Shown here piece by piece: positions 27,107 to 36,599 of a stretch of 64,000 nucleotides of DNA (within the stretch, counting starts at the first letter, position 1; the number at the start of each line of letters is the position of its first letter). The DNA is from Comamonas sp. SCN 67-35. GTDB lineage: Bacteria > Pseudomonadota > Gammaproteobacteria > Burkholderiales > Burkholderiaceae_C. Location: NCBI GenBank assembly GCA_001725255.1, contig MEFV01000008.1, forward strand, positions 62,001 through 126,000, read 5' to 3'. The position numbers and the translations under genes were made by a program. The notes under the pieces were generated by a model that worked only from the letters and a program-made list of their open reading frames with translations, did no database searches and had not been told where the DNA came from.

Positions 27107-27558
27107 TCCTCGAAAGCCTGCTGGCCTACGCCCACATCATGGCCTTTCTGATGCTGGCCACCTTCATGACCAGCGAGACGGCGCTGTGCCGGGCGCACTG
27201 GATGAATCCGGCCGTCGTGCACCGCCTGGTGCGCGTGAACGGCCTGAGCCTGATCTCGGGCGCCATCCTCGTGGCCACGGGGCTGGCGCGTACGTGGTGG
27301 GGCGTGAAGGGCACGGGCTGGTACTGGTCGCAGCCGCTGCTGCACGCCAAGATCGCGCTGCTGGCGGCAATGCTGGTGCTGCTGACCATGGCCGCGCGCC
27401 GCTACCGGGTGTGGCGCGCCAGGCTGCAGGCCGATGGCACGCTGCCCGACGACGAAGACCTGAGGAAGACGCGACTGCTCGTGATGTGGGCCGCGCACCT
27501 GATGGCGGTGGTCGTGCTGCTGGCGGTGTTTCTGGCGCGGGGCGTGCTCACGCGCTGA
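27103..27558 (+). CDS. DUF2214-type small membrane protein
   Basis: A 151-residue integral membrane protein with four predicted helices, near residues 3-22, 45-62, 78-98 and 127-147. The N-terminal LLAYAHIMAFLMLATFMTSE and ARTWWGVKGTGWYW segments match the DUF2214 family of unknown function. The GTG at 27103 overlaps the LysR stop (GTGA) and is preceded by AAAGGA, so translation is probably coupled to the regulator. No function can be assigned. Confidence 0.75.
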   Translation: MILESLLAYAHIMAFLMLATFMTSETALCRAHWMNPAVVHRLVRVNGLSLISGAILVATGLARTWWGVKGTGWYWSQPLLHAKIALLAAMLVLLTMAARRYRVWRARLQADGTLPDDEDLRKTRLLVMWAAHLMAVVVLLAVFLARGVLTR

Positions 27559-27594
27559 AAAGAAAACCCCGCAGGTCCGGCGGCGCTGCGGGGT
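27558..27594 (-). terminator. Rho-independent terminator of the psiF-like gene
   Basis: The arms ACCCCGCAG (27566-27574) and CTGCGGGGT (27586-27594) form a perfect 9-bp stem. On the minus strand the hairpin is followed by TTTCTTTTC (27566-27558), so it ends the psiF-like transcript. The T tract overlaps the stop codon of the convergent membrane-protein gene. Confidence 0.8.
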
Positions 27595-27613
27595 CTGGCT
27601 GGCGAGGCGGCGA

Positions 27614-27943
27614 TCAGCCGGCCTTGGCGCCGCTCAGGCACTCCTTCATGAAGGCCTTGCGCGCGTCGCCCGCCAGCTTCTTGGTCTTGGCATCGGCATT
27701 GCAGGTCTTCATCTTGTCCTGCTGCGTGGCCGGCGCGGCGGCGGCCTTCTTGGCGCTCAGGCACTCCTTCATGAAAGCCTTGCGCTCATCGCCCTTGAGG
27801 GCCTTGGTCTTGGCTTCGGCGTTGCACGTGGTCATCTTCTGCTGCTGGGCCGTGGGCGCCTTCGTCGCGGGCGCATCGGCCGCCAGCGCGGCAAAGGAAA
27901 GGGCGCAACTGGCGGCAGCCAGCATGGCAAGCCATTTTTTCAT
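27614..27943 (-). CDS. psiF: PsiF-repeat periplasmic protein
   Basis: A 109-residue exported protein. Residues 1-22 form a signal peptide ending AALAA. The mature part holds two tandem PsiF repeats, each of the form C-N-A-x-A-K-T-K-x-L-x-G-D-x-R-K-A-F-M-K-E-C, near residues 40-62 and 82-104, with paired cysteines likely to form disulfides. The ATG at 27943 follows AGGAG at good distance. PsiF was named as phosphate-starvation inducible in E. coli; the function is unknown. It is monocistronic with its own terminator. Confidence 0.88.
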   Translation of the reverse strand: MKKWLAMLAAASCALSFAALAADAPATKAPTAQQQKMTTCNAEAKTKALKGDERKAFMKECLSAKKAAAAPATQQDKMKTCNADAKTKKLAGDARKAFMKECLSGAKAG

Positions 27944-28116
27944 GCCAATCTCCTGAAAGGATGATGTCTGGTTCCTTGCCATCAACGCGATGGCAAGGTG
28001 CGTGCAGCATAGCGTGATGCACGCGATTTGTGCCGTCGGGCAGACCCGCGAGACGCGCCCGGCGCAAAGGCGCGCGGTGGCGGCGGCAAGGTGGGACACC
28101 CTAAAATCCGCCTCTT

Positions 28117-29796
28117 ATGCTCAGCGTCAAACAAGAACTGCTCGCGGCACTGGCCGCGGAACTCGAAAAGCTCTCATCCGGCGCGGGCGCGCGCGCGGCG
28201 TTCGAATCGCCCAAGGTGGCGGCCCACGGCGACTGGGCCTGCACCGCCGCCATGCAACTGGCCAAGGCGCTGAAAACCAACCCCCGACAACTTGGTGAAC
28301 AATTGCAAACCGCGTTGCTCGCCACCAACGCGTACCGGCAATGGGTCGATGCCATCGACATCGCCGGGCCGGGTTTCCTGAACATCCGCCTCAAGCCTGC
28401 CGCCAAGCAGCAGGTGGTGCGCGAGGTGCTCGGACAGCAGCAGCGCTTCGGCTGGCAACCGGATCGCGGCGAAAAAATCCTCGTCGAATTCGTCTCGGCC
28501 AACCCCACGGGGCCGCTGCACGTGGGCCACGGTCGCCAGGCGGCGCTGGGCGACGCAATCTGCAACCTCTACGCCACGCAGGGCTGGCAGGTGCACCGCG
28601 AGTTCTATTACAACGACGCGGGCGTGCAGATCGACACGCTTACGCGCAGCACGCAGCTGCGCGCGCAGGGGGTGAAGCCCGGCGACGCCGGCTGGCCCGA
28701 GGCCGCGTACAACGGCGACTACATCCAGGACATCGCCGACGCCTTCCTCGCCCGGGCCACGGTGCAGGCCGACGACCGCGCCTTCACCGCCAGCGGCGAC
28801 GTGGGCGATTACGACAACGTGCGCCAGTTCGCCGTGGCGTATCTGAGGAACGAACAGGACAAGGACCTGCAGGCCTTCGCCCTGAAGTTCGACGGGTACT
28901 ACCTCGAGTCGAGCCTGTACGCCAACGGCCACGTCGAGGCGACGGTGGCGCGCCTTGTCGCCAACGGCAAGACCTACGAGAAGGACGGCGCGCTCTGGCT
29001 CAGGACGACCGAGTACGGCGACGACAAGGACCGCGTCATGCGAAAGAGCGACGGGCACTACACCTACTTCGTGCCCGACGTCGCGTACCATATCCAGAAA
29101 TGGCGCCGCGGCTACACCAAGGCGGTGAACATCCAGGGCACGGACCACCACGGCACCATCGCGCGCGTGCGCGCCGGGCTGCAGGCGGCTCATGTGGGCA
29201 TTCCCCAGGGCTACCCCGACTACGTGCTGCACACCATGGTGCGCGTGGTGCGCGGCGGCGAGGAGGTCAAGATCAGCAAGCGCGCGGGCTCGTACGTGAC
29301 GCTGCGCGACCTCATCGAGTGGACGAGCAAGGACGCGGTGCGCTTCTTTCTGCTCAGCCGCAAGCCCGACACCGAGTACACCTTCGACGTGGACCTGGCG
29401 ATCGCGCAGAACAACGACAACCCGGTGTACTACGTGCAGTACGCGCATGCGCGCATCTGCTCGGTGCTGCGCGCCTGGCGCGAAGACCACGACACGGCGC
29501 CATTGGCCGACGTCGATCTGTCGCCGCTCGCCAGCGAACCGGCCCAGGCGCTGATGCTGCAGCTGGCCAAATACCCGGACATGCTCACGGCCGCCGCCAC
29601 GGGCAACGCACCGCACGACGTGACCTTCTACCTGCGCGAACTCGCCGCCAGCTACCATAGCTACTATGACGCCGAGCGCATTCTGGTCGACGAGGAACCG
29701 GTGAAGCTCGCGCGCCTGGCCCTGGTGGCGGCCACGCGCCAGGTGCTGGAAAATGGTCTGGCCCTGCTTGGCGTTTCGGCGCCACAACGAATGTGA
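28117..29796 (+). CDS. argS: Arginyl-tRNA synthetase
   Basis: A 559-residue class Ia synthetase that charges tRNA-Arg. The HIGH motif is HVGH at residues 135-138 ([12 protein letters not shown]) and the KMSKS loop appears as KISKR at 385-389. The N-terminal additional domain (residues 1-115) and the C-terminal anticodon-binding domain ending [11 protein letters not shown] are complete. Length is within the family range. The SPOR gene begins 2 bases after its stop. Confidence 0.97.
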   Translation: MLSVKQELLAALAAELEKLSSGAGARAAFESPKVAAHGDWACTAAMQLAKALKTNPRQLGEQLQTALLATNAYRQWVDAIDIAGPGFLNIRLKPAAKQQVVREVLGQQQRFGWQPDRGEKILVEFVSANPTGPLHVGHGRQAALGDAICNLYATQGWQVHREFYYNDAGVQIDTLTRSTQLRAQGVKPGDAGWPEAAYNGDYIQDIADAFLARATVQADDRAFTASGDVGDYDNVRQFAVAYLRNEQDKDLQAFALKFDGYYLESSLYANGHVEATVARLVANGKTYEKDGALWLRTTEYGDDKDRVMRKSDGHYTYFVPDVAYHIQKWRRGYTKAVNIQGTDHHGTIARVRAGLQAAHVGIPQGYPDYVLHTMVRVVRGGEEVKISKRAGSYVTLRDLIEWTSKDAVRFFLLSRKPDTEYTFDVDLAIAQNNDNPVYYVQYAHARICSVLRAWREDHDTAPLADVDLSPLASEPAQALMLQLAKYPDMLTAAATGNAPHDVTFYLRELAASYHSYYDAERILVDEEPVKLARLALVAATRQVLENGLALLGVSAPQRM

Positions 29797-29798
29797 AC

Positions 29799-30467
29799 AT
29801 GACAGTCAACAAACAACGAGGGGGCACGCTGGCGGGTTTGATCCTGGGCGTGGTGGTCGGACTGGGCATCGCGCTGGTGGTGGCCGCCTACGTCAGCAAG
29901 GTGCCCGTGCCCTTCCTGAGCAGCGGCTCACGCCTGGTGGACCAGGATGCCAAGGAAGCGGCGCGCAACAAGAACTGGAACCCGAACGCCGGGCTGGTGG
30001 GCGAGGGCGCAAGCGGCTCGGGCACGAAGCCGCAGACGCCCGCAGGCACGACCGCCAACCTGCCGACACCTGCGGTGACGGGGCAGACACCCGAGCCCGG
30101 CGCCGCCGCGAGCAACGACCCCCTGGGCGACCTCGCGCGCTCCAGGGCGCAGGGCAGCGCCACGGCCGCGCCAGCGGCGGCGGGCGCGGCGGCAGGCACC
30201 GCCAGCGGCTACAACTACTTCATCCAGGCCGGAGCCTTTCGCGCCGCGGACGAGGCCGATGCGCAGCGCGCGCAGCTCGCCATGCTGGGCTGGGACGCGC
30301 GCACGAGCGAAGGGCAGCAGAACGGGCGCTCGGTGTACCGCGTGCGCATCGGACCATTCGCGCGGCGCGACGACGCCGAGCAGCTCAAGGGCAAGCTCGA
30401 CGGCGCCGGCATTTCGTCCATCCTGGTGCGCGTGAGCACAGGCAGCGCCGCGAGCGCCAGCCGCTGA
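29799..30467 (+). CDS. SPOR-domain membrane-anchored cell-division-type protein
   Basis: A 222-residue protein with one N-terminal membrane helix (residues 11-32, LAGLILGVVVGLGIALVVAA), a Pro/Ala/Thr-rich periplasmic linker and a C-terminal SPOR domain (about 138-215, starting YNYFIQAGAFRAADEADAQRA). SPOR domains bind denuded peptidoglycan at the septum, so this resembles FtsN-like or DedD-like proteins. The ATG at 29799 is used; a GTG at 29793 overlapping the argS stop is an alternative. The argS-SPOR-dsbA order is common in related genomes. Confidence 0.87.
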   Translation: MTVNKQRGGTLAGLILGVVVGLGIALVVAAYVSKVPVPFLSSGSRLVDQDAKEAARNKNWNPNAGLVGEGASGSGTKPQTPAGTTANLPTPAVTGQTPEPGAAASNDPLGDLARSRAQGSATAAPAAAGAAAGTASGYNYFIQAGAFRAADEADAQRAQLAMLGWDARTSEGQQNGRSVYRVRIGPFARRDDAEQLKGKLDGAGISSILVRVSTGSAASASR

Positions 30468-30540
30468 CACCGATCCCCGTTGAACCTTTGCAGGTCAAAC
30501 CCGCTCACACTTACCCGTTGCCATTTCGGAGCCTCCACGC

Positions 30541-31194
30541 ATGAATCGTCGCGAATTTTCCCTTTCGGCCGGCACGGCCCTTGCCGCAGCCGTCGGCCTG
30601 CCGCTGGCCGCGCAGGCCAAGGACAAGGACGGCAAGTTCCAGGAGGGCATCGACTATCTGGAACTGAAGAAGCCGGCGCTGACCGAGGCCCCGAAGGGGC
30701 AGATCGAGGTGGTGGAGTTCTTCTGGTACAGCTGCCCGCACTGCAATGCCTTCGAGCCCACGCTCTCGGCCTGGATCAAGGCACTGCCCAAGGACGTGTT
30801 CTTCCGCCGCGCACCCGTGGCCTTCAACGCCAGCTTCGTGCCGCAGCAAAAGCTCTACTACGCGCTCGAAAGCATGGACAAGGTGGCCGAAATGCACGCC
30901 AAGGTGTTTCGCGCCATCCACGTCGAGCGCCTGCCGCTGAACAAGGACGATCTGATCTTCGACTGGATCGCCAAGCAGGGGCTCGATGCGGCCAAGTTCA
31001 AGGAGGCCTACGCCTCGTTCACCGTGGCCAACGACGTGCGCAAGGCGACGCAGCTGCAGAGCGCCTACAACGTCGAGGGCGTGCCCTCCATGGGCGTGGC
31101 GGGGCGCTACTACACCGACGGCACGCTCACGGGCAGCATGGGCACGGTGCTGCAGGTGGTCGATCACCTGGTGCAGCTGCAACGCAAGGCCTGA
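30541..31194 (+). CDS. dsbA: Thiol:disulfide interchange protein DsbA
   Basis: A 217-residue periplasmic oxidase that introduces disulfide bonds into exported proteins. The thioredoxin-fold active site is C65-P-H-C68 in YSCPHCNAFEP and the cis-proline loop is VEGVPSMGV near residue 180. The N-terminal signal (1-26) begins MNRREFSLSAG, which contains a twin-arginine-like pair, unlike the Sec/SRP signal of E. coli DsbA. A strong terminator follows 21 bases after the stop. Confidence 0.95.
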   Translation: MNRREFSLSAGTALAAAVGLPLAAQAKDKDGKFQEGIDYLELKKPALTEAPKGQIEVVEFFWYSCPHCNAFEPTLSAWIKALPKDVFFRRAPVAFNASFVPQQKLYYALESMDKVAEMHAKVFRAIHVERLPLNKDDLIFDWIAKQGLDAAKFKEAYASFTVANDVRKATQLQSAYNVEGVPSMGVAGRYYTDGTLTGSMGTVLQVVDHLVQLQRKA

Positions 31195-31215
31195 GGCCGC
31201 ACCGGCCCCTCTTGC

Positions 31216-31240
31216 AAGCGCGTCAGGGACGCGCTTTTTT
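31216..31240 (+). terminator. Rho-independent terminator after dsbA
   Basis: AAGCGCGTC (31216-31224), a three-base AGG loop and GACGCGCTT (31228-31236) form a 9-bp stem; the last T's of the stem run into the T tract ending at 31240. It separates dsbA from lptA. Confidence 0.9.
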
Positions 31241-31327
31241 CATGTCGCGCGACCGGCGCGGCGCCTGCGCTTTCCTTTGGAAGCGACCGCTACAATCATT
31301 TGCAAGAACCGTGCCCCGTCTCGTCCC

Positions 31328-31954
31328 ATGAAACACTCTCCCGCCCTGCTGCTCGTCGGCGCGCTGCTGCTCACCGTGGTCAGCGGCGTGCGGGCCGAGC
31401 GAGCGGACCGTGACCAGCCCATGCACATCGAGGCCGACAGCCTGCTGCATGACGAAACCACGCAGACCAGCGTGTTCACGGGCAATGTCGTGATCACCAA
31501 GGGCACCATCGTGCTGCGCGGCGGCCGGGTGGAAGTGCACCAGGACCCGCAGGGCTACCAGAGCGGCGTGGTGACAGCGGCGGCGGGCAAGCGCGCGTTC
31601 TTTCGCCAGCGGCGCGATACCGCCAAGGGCGCCCCCGAGGAATACATGGAAGGCGAGGCCGCGGAAATCGTCTGGGATGGACGCGCCGACACGGTCAGGC
31701 TCAAGCGCAGCGCCGAACTGCGGCGCCTGCGCGCGGGCGTGCTCACCGATGATGTGAGCGGCGCCCTGATCACCTACAACAACGCCACCGACGTCTTCAC
31801 CGTCGACGGCGCGCCACGCCAGGCGGGGAACAAGACCGACGGCCGGGTGCGCGCCACGCTCGCGCCCAAGGAGACGCCGGCACCCGCCGCCGCAGGGCAG
31901 GCGGGCGCCCCGGCTCTGCGCACCAGCCCCGAACTCGGGCCGCCCCCGCAGTGA
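31328..31954 (+). CDS. lptA: Lipopolysaccharide transport periplasmic protein LptA
   Basis: A 208-residue periplasmic protein that bridges inner and outer membranes in LPS export. Residues 1-23 form a signal peptide. The OstA/LptA domain includes [21 protein letters not shown] near 32-52, then [15 protein letters not shown], and VFTVDGAP near 170. The tail of about 30 residues is Pro/Ala-rich. The gene overlaps or abuts lptB and is followed by rpoN, the conserved proteobacterial order, but lptC is not immediately upstream here (dsbA and its terminator are). Confidence 0.93.
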   Translation: MKHSPALLLVGALLLTVVSGVRAERADRDQPMHIEADSLLHDETTQTSVFTGNVVITKGTIVLRGGRVEVHQDPQGYQSGVVTAAAGKRAFFRQRRDTAKGAPEEYMEGEAAEIVWDGRADTVRLKRSAELRRLRAGVLTDDVSGALITYNNATDVFTVDGAPRQAGNKTDGRVRATLAPKETPAPAAAGQAGAPALRTSPELGPPPQ

Positions 31955-31959
31955 GCGCC

Positions 31960-32733
31960 ATGATCCGCGCCGATGCCACCGCACCGATTGCCACCAGCCT
32001 GCTGCAGGTCGAGCACCTGAAGAAGAGCTATGGCGGACGCACCGTGGTGCACGACGTCTCGCTCAACGTGTCCAAGGGCGAGGTGGTCGGCCTGCTCGGC
32101 CCCAATGGCGCGGGCAAGACCACGTCGTTCTACATGATCGTGGGTCTGGTGCGCTGCGACGGCGGCACCATCGCCATCGACGGGCACGATGTCACCCGCA
32201 TGCCGATCCACCGGCGCTCGCACCTGGGCCTGTCCTACCTGCCGCAGGAGGCCTCGATCTTTCGCAAGCTCGACGTGCAGGAGAACGTGCGCGCGGTGCT
32301 CGAACTGCAGCGCGGAGAGAACGGCAGGCCGCTCGCGTCGGCAGAGATCGAGCGGCGCCTGACCCAGCTGCTGCAGGACCTGCACGTGGAGCACCTGCGC
32401 GAATCGCCCGCGCTGGCGCTCTCGGGCGGCGAGCGCCGCCGCGTGGAAATCGCGCGGGCACTGGCCACGCAGCCGCGCTTCATCCTGCTCGACGAGCCCT
32501 TTGCCGGCATCGACCCGATCGCGGTGATCGAGATCCAGCGCATCATCGGTTTTCTCAAGGAGCGCGGCATCGGCGTGCTCATCACCGACCACAACGTGCG
32601 CGAGACGCTGGGCATCTGCGATCACGCCTACATCATCAGCGAAGGGCGGGTGCTCGCGCGCGGCGTGCCGTCCGAGATCGTGGACAACGCCGAGGTGCGC
32701 CGCGTCTACCTCGGCGAGCACTTCCGGATGTAG
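31960..32733 (+). CDS. lptB: LPS export ABC transporter ATP-binding protein LptB
   Basis: A 257-residue cytoplasmic ATPase that powers LPS extraction with LptFG. Walker A is GPNGAGKT at residues 47-54, the ABC signature is LSGGERRR near 155 and Walker B is ILLDEPF near 177, followed by [10 protein letters not shown] with the switch histidine. The ATG at 31960 is used; a GTG at 31951 overlapping the lptA stop would add three residues. rpoN follows within 10 bases. Confidence 0.96.
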   Translation: MIRADATAPIATSLLQVEHLKKSYGGRTVVHDVSLNVSKGEVVGLLGPNGAGKTTSFYMIVGLVRCDGGTIAIDGHDVTRMPIHRRSHLGLSYLPQEASIFRKLDVQENVRAVLELQRGENGRPLASAEIERRLTQLLQDLHVEHLRESPALALSGGERRRVEIARALATQPRFILLDEPFAGIDPIAVIEIQRIIGFLKERGIGVLITDHNVRETLGICDHAYIISEGRVLARGVPSEIVDNAEVRRVYLGEHFRM

Positions 32734-32742
32734 GGCCGCGCC

Positions 32743-34281
32743 ATGAAGGTCGGCCTCTCGCTGGGCGTCTCCCAGCACCTGGCACTCACGCCGCAGCTGC
32801 AGCAGTCCATCCGGCTGTTGCAGCTGTCGACGCTGGAGCTGGCGCAGGAGGTGGAGGCCATGCTCGTGGACAACCCCTTCCTGGAGCGGATCGGCGACGA
32901 CCCGGTGGCAGAAGCCGCCGACGCGCGCCTGTCCGAGCGCGCCGTGCAGCGCGACCAGGTGGCTCCGATTTCAGAAGCATTCGACGCCGACCCGGCCCGC
33001 GCCCAGACCGGGGGCCAATCCGAGGGCGCGAGCGATTGGGAAGGTGACAGCGACGTCGACCCCAGCGGCAGCGACAGCCCCTGGAGTGCCGATGCCCCGA
33101 TCCGAGCGCCGCGTGCCGACGATGACGAGGAAAACGCCGGCGAACGCGAGAGTGCGCACGAAACCCTGGCCGATCATCTGCACCGCCAGGCGCTCGCGCT
33201 GCGTCTGTCGCGCGGCGAACGCGCGGCGCTGTCCTACCTGATCGACTCGCTCAACGAGGACGGTTACCTGGAAGACGCCATCGAAGCGCTGGTGGAGTCG
33301 CTCGTGGGGGCGGACAACACCGAATACCTGCTCGAGATGAGCGAGCACTTCGCCGTGGCGCTCAAGCTGCTGCAGAACCTGGACCCCGTGGGCGTGGGCG
33401 CACGCGATCTGGCCGAATGTCTGCGGCTGCAGATCCGGGCGCTGCAGCGCGCCGGCGCGCACCGACCCGAGGTGCTGTGCGCCGCCACGGCCATCTGTGG
33501 TCAGCCACTGCAGTGGCTCGCACGCCGCGACATCAAGCGCCTGTCACTGGCCTGCGGTACCAGCGAAGACGACACGCGCGCCGCGATGGCCCTGATCGCG
33601 CAGCTCGAGCCCCGCCCCGGCCGGCGTTTTGCGCAGGTGGACCGCAACGTGGTCACGCCCGACGTGATCGTGCGCAAACGCGTGCAGGCCGGGGAGACGC
33701 GCCTGGATGTGCAGCTCAACCCGGAGGTGATGCCCCGGCTGCACGTGCACGACGCCTACGCGCAGGCGCTGCGCCAGCACCGCAAGGACGAGAGCCACCA
33801 GGCGCTGCAGACCCGGCTGCAGGAGGCGCGCTGGTTCATCAAGAACATCGAGCAGCGCTTCGACACCATCCTGCGTACCTCGCGCGCCATCGTCGAAAAG
33901 CAGAAATCCTTCTTCATGCACGGCGACCTCGCCATGCGCCCGCTGGTGATGCGCGAGATCGCCGAGGAACTGGGCCTGCACGAATCGACCATCTCGCGCG
34001 TGACCAGCGGCAAGTACATGGCCACGCCCCAGGGCACCTACGAGCTCAAGTATTTCTTTGGCTCGGGCCTGGGCACCGAGACCGGCGGCAGCGCCTCCAG
34101 CACCGCCGTGCGCGCGCTGCTGCGCCAGTTCATCGGCGCCGAGGACCCGGCCCGGCCGCTGTCGGACAGCCAGCTCGCCGAGATGCTCAAGGAGCAGGGC
34201 ATCGCCTGCGCGCGGCGCACCGTCGCCAAGTACCGCGAGCAGCTCAAGATCCCGACCGCGACCTTGCGCAAGGCGCTATAG
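32743..34281 (+). CDS. rpoN: RNA polymerase sigma-54 factor
   Basis: A 512-residue alternative sigma factor that recognises -24/-12 promoters and needs AAA+ activators. Region I is glutamine/leucine-rich (LTPQLQQSIRLLQLSTLEL, residues 16-34). An acidic region II with Ser/Asp runs lies near 85-130. The core-binding region and helix-turn-helix follow, and the RpoN box ARRTVAKYRE is at 490-499. Length is normal (E. coli 477) with a longer region II. It follows lptB as in most proteobacteria. No hpf, ptsN or rapZ gene follows; instead a bidirectional terminator ends the unit. Confidence 0.97.
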   Translation: MKVGLSLGVSQHLALTPQLQQSIRLLQLSTLELAQEVEAMLVDNPFLERIGDDPVAEAADARLSERAVQRDQVAPISEAFDADPARAQTGGQSEGASDWEGDSDVDPSGSDSPWSADAPIRAPRADDDEENAGERESAHETLADHLHRQALALRLSRGERAALSYLIDSLNEDGYLEDAIEALVESLVGADNTEYLLEMSEHFAVALKLLQNLDPVGVGARDLAECLRLQIRALQRAGAHRPEVLCAATAICGQPLQWLARRDIKRLSLACGTSEDDTRAAMALIAQLEPRPGRRFAQVDRNVVTPDVIVRKRVQAGETRLDVQLNPEVMPRLHVHDAYAQALRQHRKDESHQALQTRLQEARWFIKNIEQRFDTILRTSRAIVEKQKSFFMHGDLAMRPLVMREIAEELGLHESTISRVTSGKYMATPQGTYELKYFFGSGLGTETGGSASSTAVRALLRQFIGAEDPARPLSDSQLAEMLKEQGIACARRTVAKYREQLKIPTATLRKAL

Positions 34282-34291
34282 CCTGGCCGGA

Positions 34292-34330
34292 AAACAAAAG
34301 CCGCCGAGTCGGCGTCGGCGGTTTTTGTTT
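34292..34330. terminator. Bidirectional rho-independent terminator between rpoN and the lpxO-like gene
   Basis: AAAACAAAAG-CCGCCGA (left) and TCGGCGG-TTTTTGTTT (right) form a hairpin with an A tract on one side and a T tract on the other. It can terminate both rpoN (plus) and the convergent hydroxylase gene (minus). Confidence 0.88.
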
Positions 34331-34338
34331 GCGAGAGG

Positions 34339-35268
34339 TCAGTCGGGAAGCAACCACCAGATGAACAGCGCCAGTACGGCCAGCATCAACCCGAACTTGG
34401 TGATCTTGTAGACCGTGGGGCTCCAGCTTCGGAAGGCGCGGCGGTATTTGCCGGCGTAGAACGAGATCTTGAACAGCCTGCTGATCAGGCCGCGCGGATC
34501 GCCCTCGCTGTTGGGCGAGCTGGCGGCGGACACCACGTTCTTGCCCAGCCAGTGGTTGAGCCACCGGGCAAAGCCATGGGTCATGGGGCGCTCCACGTCG
34601 CAGAACAGCACGATGCGGTTGCCTTCGCTGCGGTTCTCGGCCCAGTGCATGTAGGTCTCGTCGAAGATCACGCCTTCGCCCTCGCGCCAGCTGTAGGGCG
34701 TGCCGTCCACCACGATCCGGCAGCGGTCGTCGTCGGGCGCCAGCACGGCCAGGTGGTAGCGCAGCGAGCCCGCATAGGGGTCGCGGTGCAGGTTGAGCTT
34801 GGCGCCGGGCGGCAGCTCGGCGAACATGGCCGCCTTCACGCTGGGAATGGATTTGACCAGGGCCGTGGTCCTGGGGCACAGCGTCATGGCCGACGGGTGG
34901 GCATCGCCGTACCACTTGAGGTAGAAGCGCTTCCAGCCGGTCTTGAAGAAGGAGTTGAAGCCCGCGTCGTCGTTGTTGGCGGCGGCCTTGATCTGCATGT
35001 TCTTCTGCAGGTTGACGGCTTCCTCGCGGATCTCGCGCCAGTGGGACTGCAGCGGCGCCAGCTCGGGGAAGGTGCTGGTGGGCAGGTAGGGCGTGCGCGG
35101 TACCTTGCTGAACATCAGCATGAAGACGTTGAACGGCGCGGTGAACGTCGAGTGATCGAACAGTTGGCGCAGGACCTTGTGGCGCACCTTGCCGCGCAGG
35201 TGCATGTACAGCCCGCAACCGAAAAAGAGCAGCGCCAGGACCAGAACGAAGATTTTTGCCACGGCCAC
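34339..35268 (-). CDS. lpxO: LpxO-like aspartyl/asparaginyl beta-hydroxylase (lipid A hydroxylase)
   Basis: A 309-residue Fe(II)/2-oxoglutarate dioxygenase with an N-terminal membrane helix (residues 5-22) and a hydrophobic C-terminal helix (290-307). The iron ligands are probably H161-x-D163 in LNLHRDPYAG and H208 in TYMHWAENRS, with an Arg near 218 for 2-oxoglutarate. LpxO adds a 2-hydroxyl to a lipid A acyl chain; this protein matches that family in layout, but a protein Asp/Asn substrate cannot be excluded. It is convergent with rpoN. Confidence 0.85.
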   Translation of the reverse strand: MAVAKIFVLVLALLFFGCGLYMHLRGKVRHKVLRQLFDHSTFTAPFNVFMLMFSKVPRTPYLPTSTFPELAPLQSHWREIREEAVNLQKNMQIKAAANNDDAGFNSFFKTGWKRFYLKWYGDAHPSAMTLCPRTTALVKSIPSVKAAMFAELPPGAKLNLHRDPYAGSLRYHLAVLAPDDDRCRIVVDGTPYSWREGEGVIFDETYMHWAENRSEGNRIVLFCDVERPMTHGFARWLNHWLGKNVVSAASSPNSEGDPRGLISRLFKISFYAGKYRRAFRSWSPTVYKITKFGLMLAVLALFIWWLLPD

Positions 35269-35360
35269 GGATTTTATCGAGAGTTGCCGTGGCTGCCTGC
35301 CCGATGCGGGCGAGCTGCACGGCCCGGCCGGGGCGCCTCGCGTATCCTTGGCGCCCTGCT

Positions 35361-36599
35361 ATGAACCAGTTGCACCTTTTTCTACCCTGCGCCGCCGGCG
35401 TCGAGGGCTTTCTGGCCGACGAAGTCCATGCCGTCACGGGCCTCGAAGGCGATGATCTGATGGCCGGGCGCGGCGGCGTGCATGTGCGCACCATGTGGCG
35501 CGATGCCATGCTCCTGAACCTGCACAGCCGCCTGGCGCAGCGCGTGCTGGTGCAGCTCGCGCATCAGCCCTATCGCGGCGAGGACGACCTGTACGCCATG
35601 GCGCATGCGCTCGCCTGGGAAGACTGGTTCACCGCGCGCCAGACCTTCAAGGTGGAAGTGAGCGCCACGCGCAGCCCGCTCAAGAGCCTGAACTTTGCCG
35701 CACTGCGCGTGAAGGACGCGGTGGCTGACCGTTTTCGCGCGCACGGCGGCACACGCCCCAGCGTGGACACGCACTGGCCCGACGTGCGCATCCACCTGCA
35801 CCTGAACGAGGCGCAGGCCACGCTCTCCATCGACACCTCGGGCGAGCCGCTGTTCAAGCGCGGCTGGCGCGAGGACAAGGGCGACGCCCCGCTCAAGGAA
35901 ACGCTGGCGGCCGCGATGATCGCCGCCAGCGGCTGGACACCCGCATCCGGCCTGCCGCTGTACGACCCGTGCTGCGGCAGCGCCACCGTGGTGATCGAGG
36001 CCGCGCAGATCGCCTGCCGCATCGCGCCGGGCCTCAGGCGCCACTTCGCCTTCGAGCATCTGAAGCCGCACGACGGCAGCGCCTGGAGCGCGCTGAAAAA
36101 AGAAGCGCTGGACGCCATCACCGTCAGCCCTGTGCCCATTTTCGGCAGCGACATTTCGCACCGCATGGTGGACTTCGGGCGGCGCAACGCCGAGCGCGCG
36201 GGCGTGGCTGCGAGCGTGCAGCTGCGCGGCGGTGATGCGCTCGAGCGCATGCCGCCCTGCGAGCCACCCGGCGTGATGCTGCTCAACCCGCCGTATGGCG
36301 AGCGCATCAGCGCGGCCGGCAGCGCCGGGCAGAGCCAGCGCGTGCGCACTGGCCGCGAAACCGCGCAGACGGGCAATGGCGAGGAATTCTTTCGCCAGCT
36401 CGCGGCGCACTGGAAGCGCCACTACGCGGGCTGGCAGGCGTGGATCCTCACGCCCGACCGCAACCTGCCCGGCACCATGCGACTGAAGGCCACGCGCCGC
36501 GTGCCGCTCTTCAACGGCCCCATCGAATGCCGTTTGCTGCGCTTCGACATGGTGGCCGGCAGCGCGCGCGAGCCACGCAAGGCAGGCGATGACGCATGA
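35361..36599 (+). CDS. THUMP-domain RNA methyltransferase (RlmL-type N2-guanine)
   Basis: A 412-residue class I methyltransferase. The N-terminal THUMP/ferredoxin-like domain spans residues 1-165. The Rossmann domain shows YDPCCGSATVVIEAA near 201, FGSDISHRMVDFGRRNAERAG near 259 and the catalytic NPPYGE at 309-314. This is the organisation of the RlmL N-terminal half, which makes m2G2445 in 23S rRNA; the RlmK half is absent. The last codons overlap the PIN-domain gene by 11 bases. Confidence 0.88.
   Translation: MNQLHLFLPCAAGVEGFLADEVHAVTGLEGDDLMAGRGGVHVRTMWRDAMLLNLHSRLAQRVLVQLAHQPYRGEDDLYAMAHALAWEDWFTARQTFKVEVSATRSPLKSLNFAALRVKDAVADRFRAHGGTRPSVDTHWPDVRIHLHLNEAQATLSIDTSGEPLFKRGWREDKGDAPLKETLAAAMIAASGWTPASGLPLYDPCCGSATVVIEAAQIACRIAPGLRRHFAFEHLKPHDGSAWSALKKEALDAITVSPVPIFGSDISHRMVDFGRRNAERAGVAASVQLRGGDALERMPPCEPPGVMLLNPPYGERISAAGSAGQSQRVRTGRETAQTGNGEEFFRQLAAHWKRHYAGWQAWILTPDRNLPGTMRLKATRRVPLFNGPIECRLLRFDMVAGSAREPRKAGDDA

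Noticed and set aside
27614..27943. Toxin-antitoxin-like small gene next to the LysR gene
   Set aside because: The two repeated Cys-containing modules and signal peptide fit PsiF instead.
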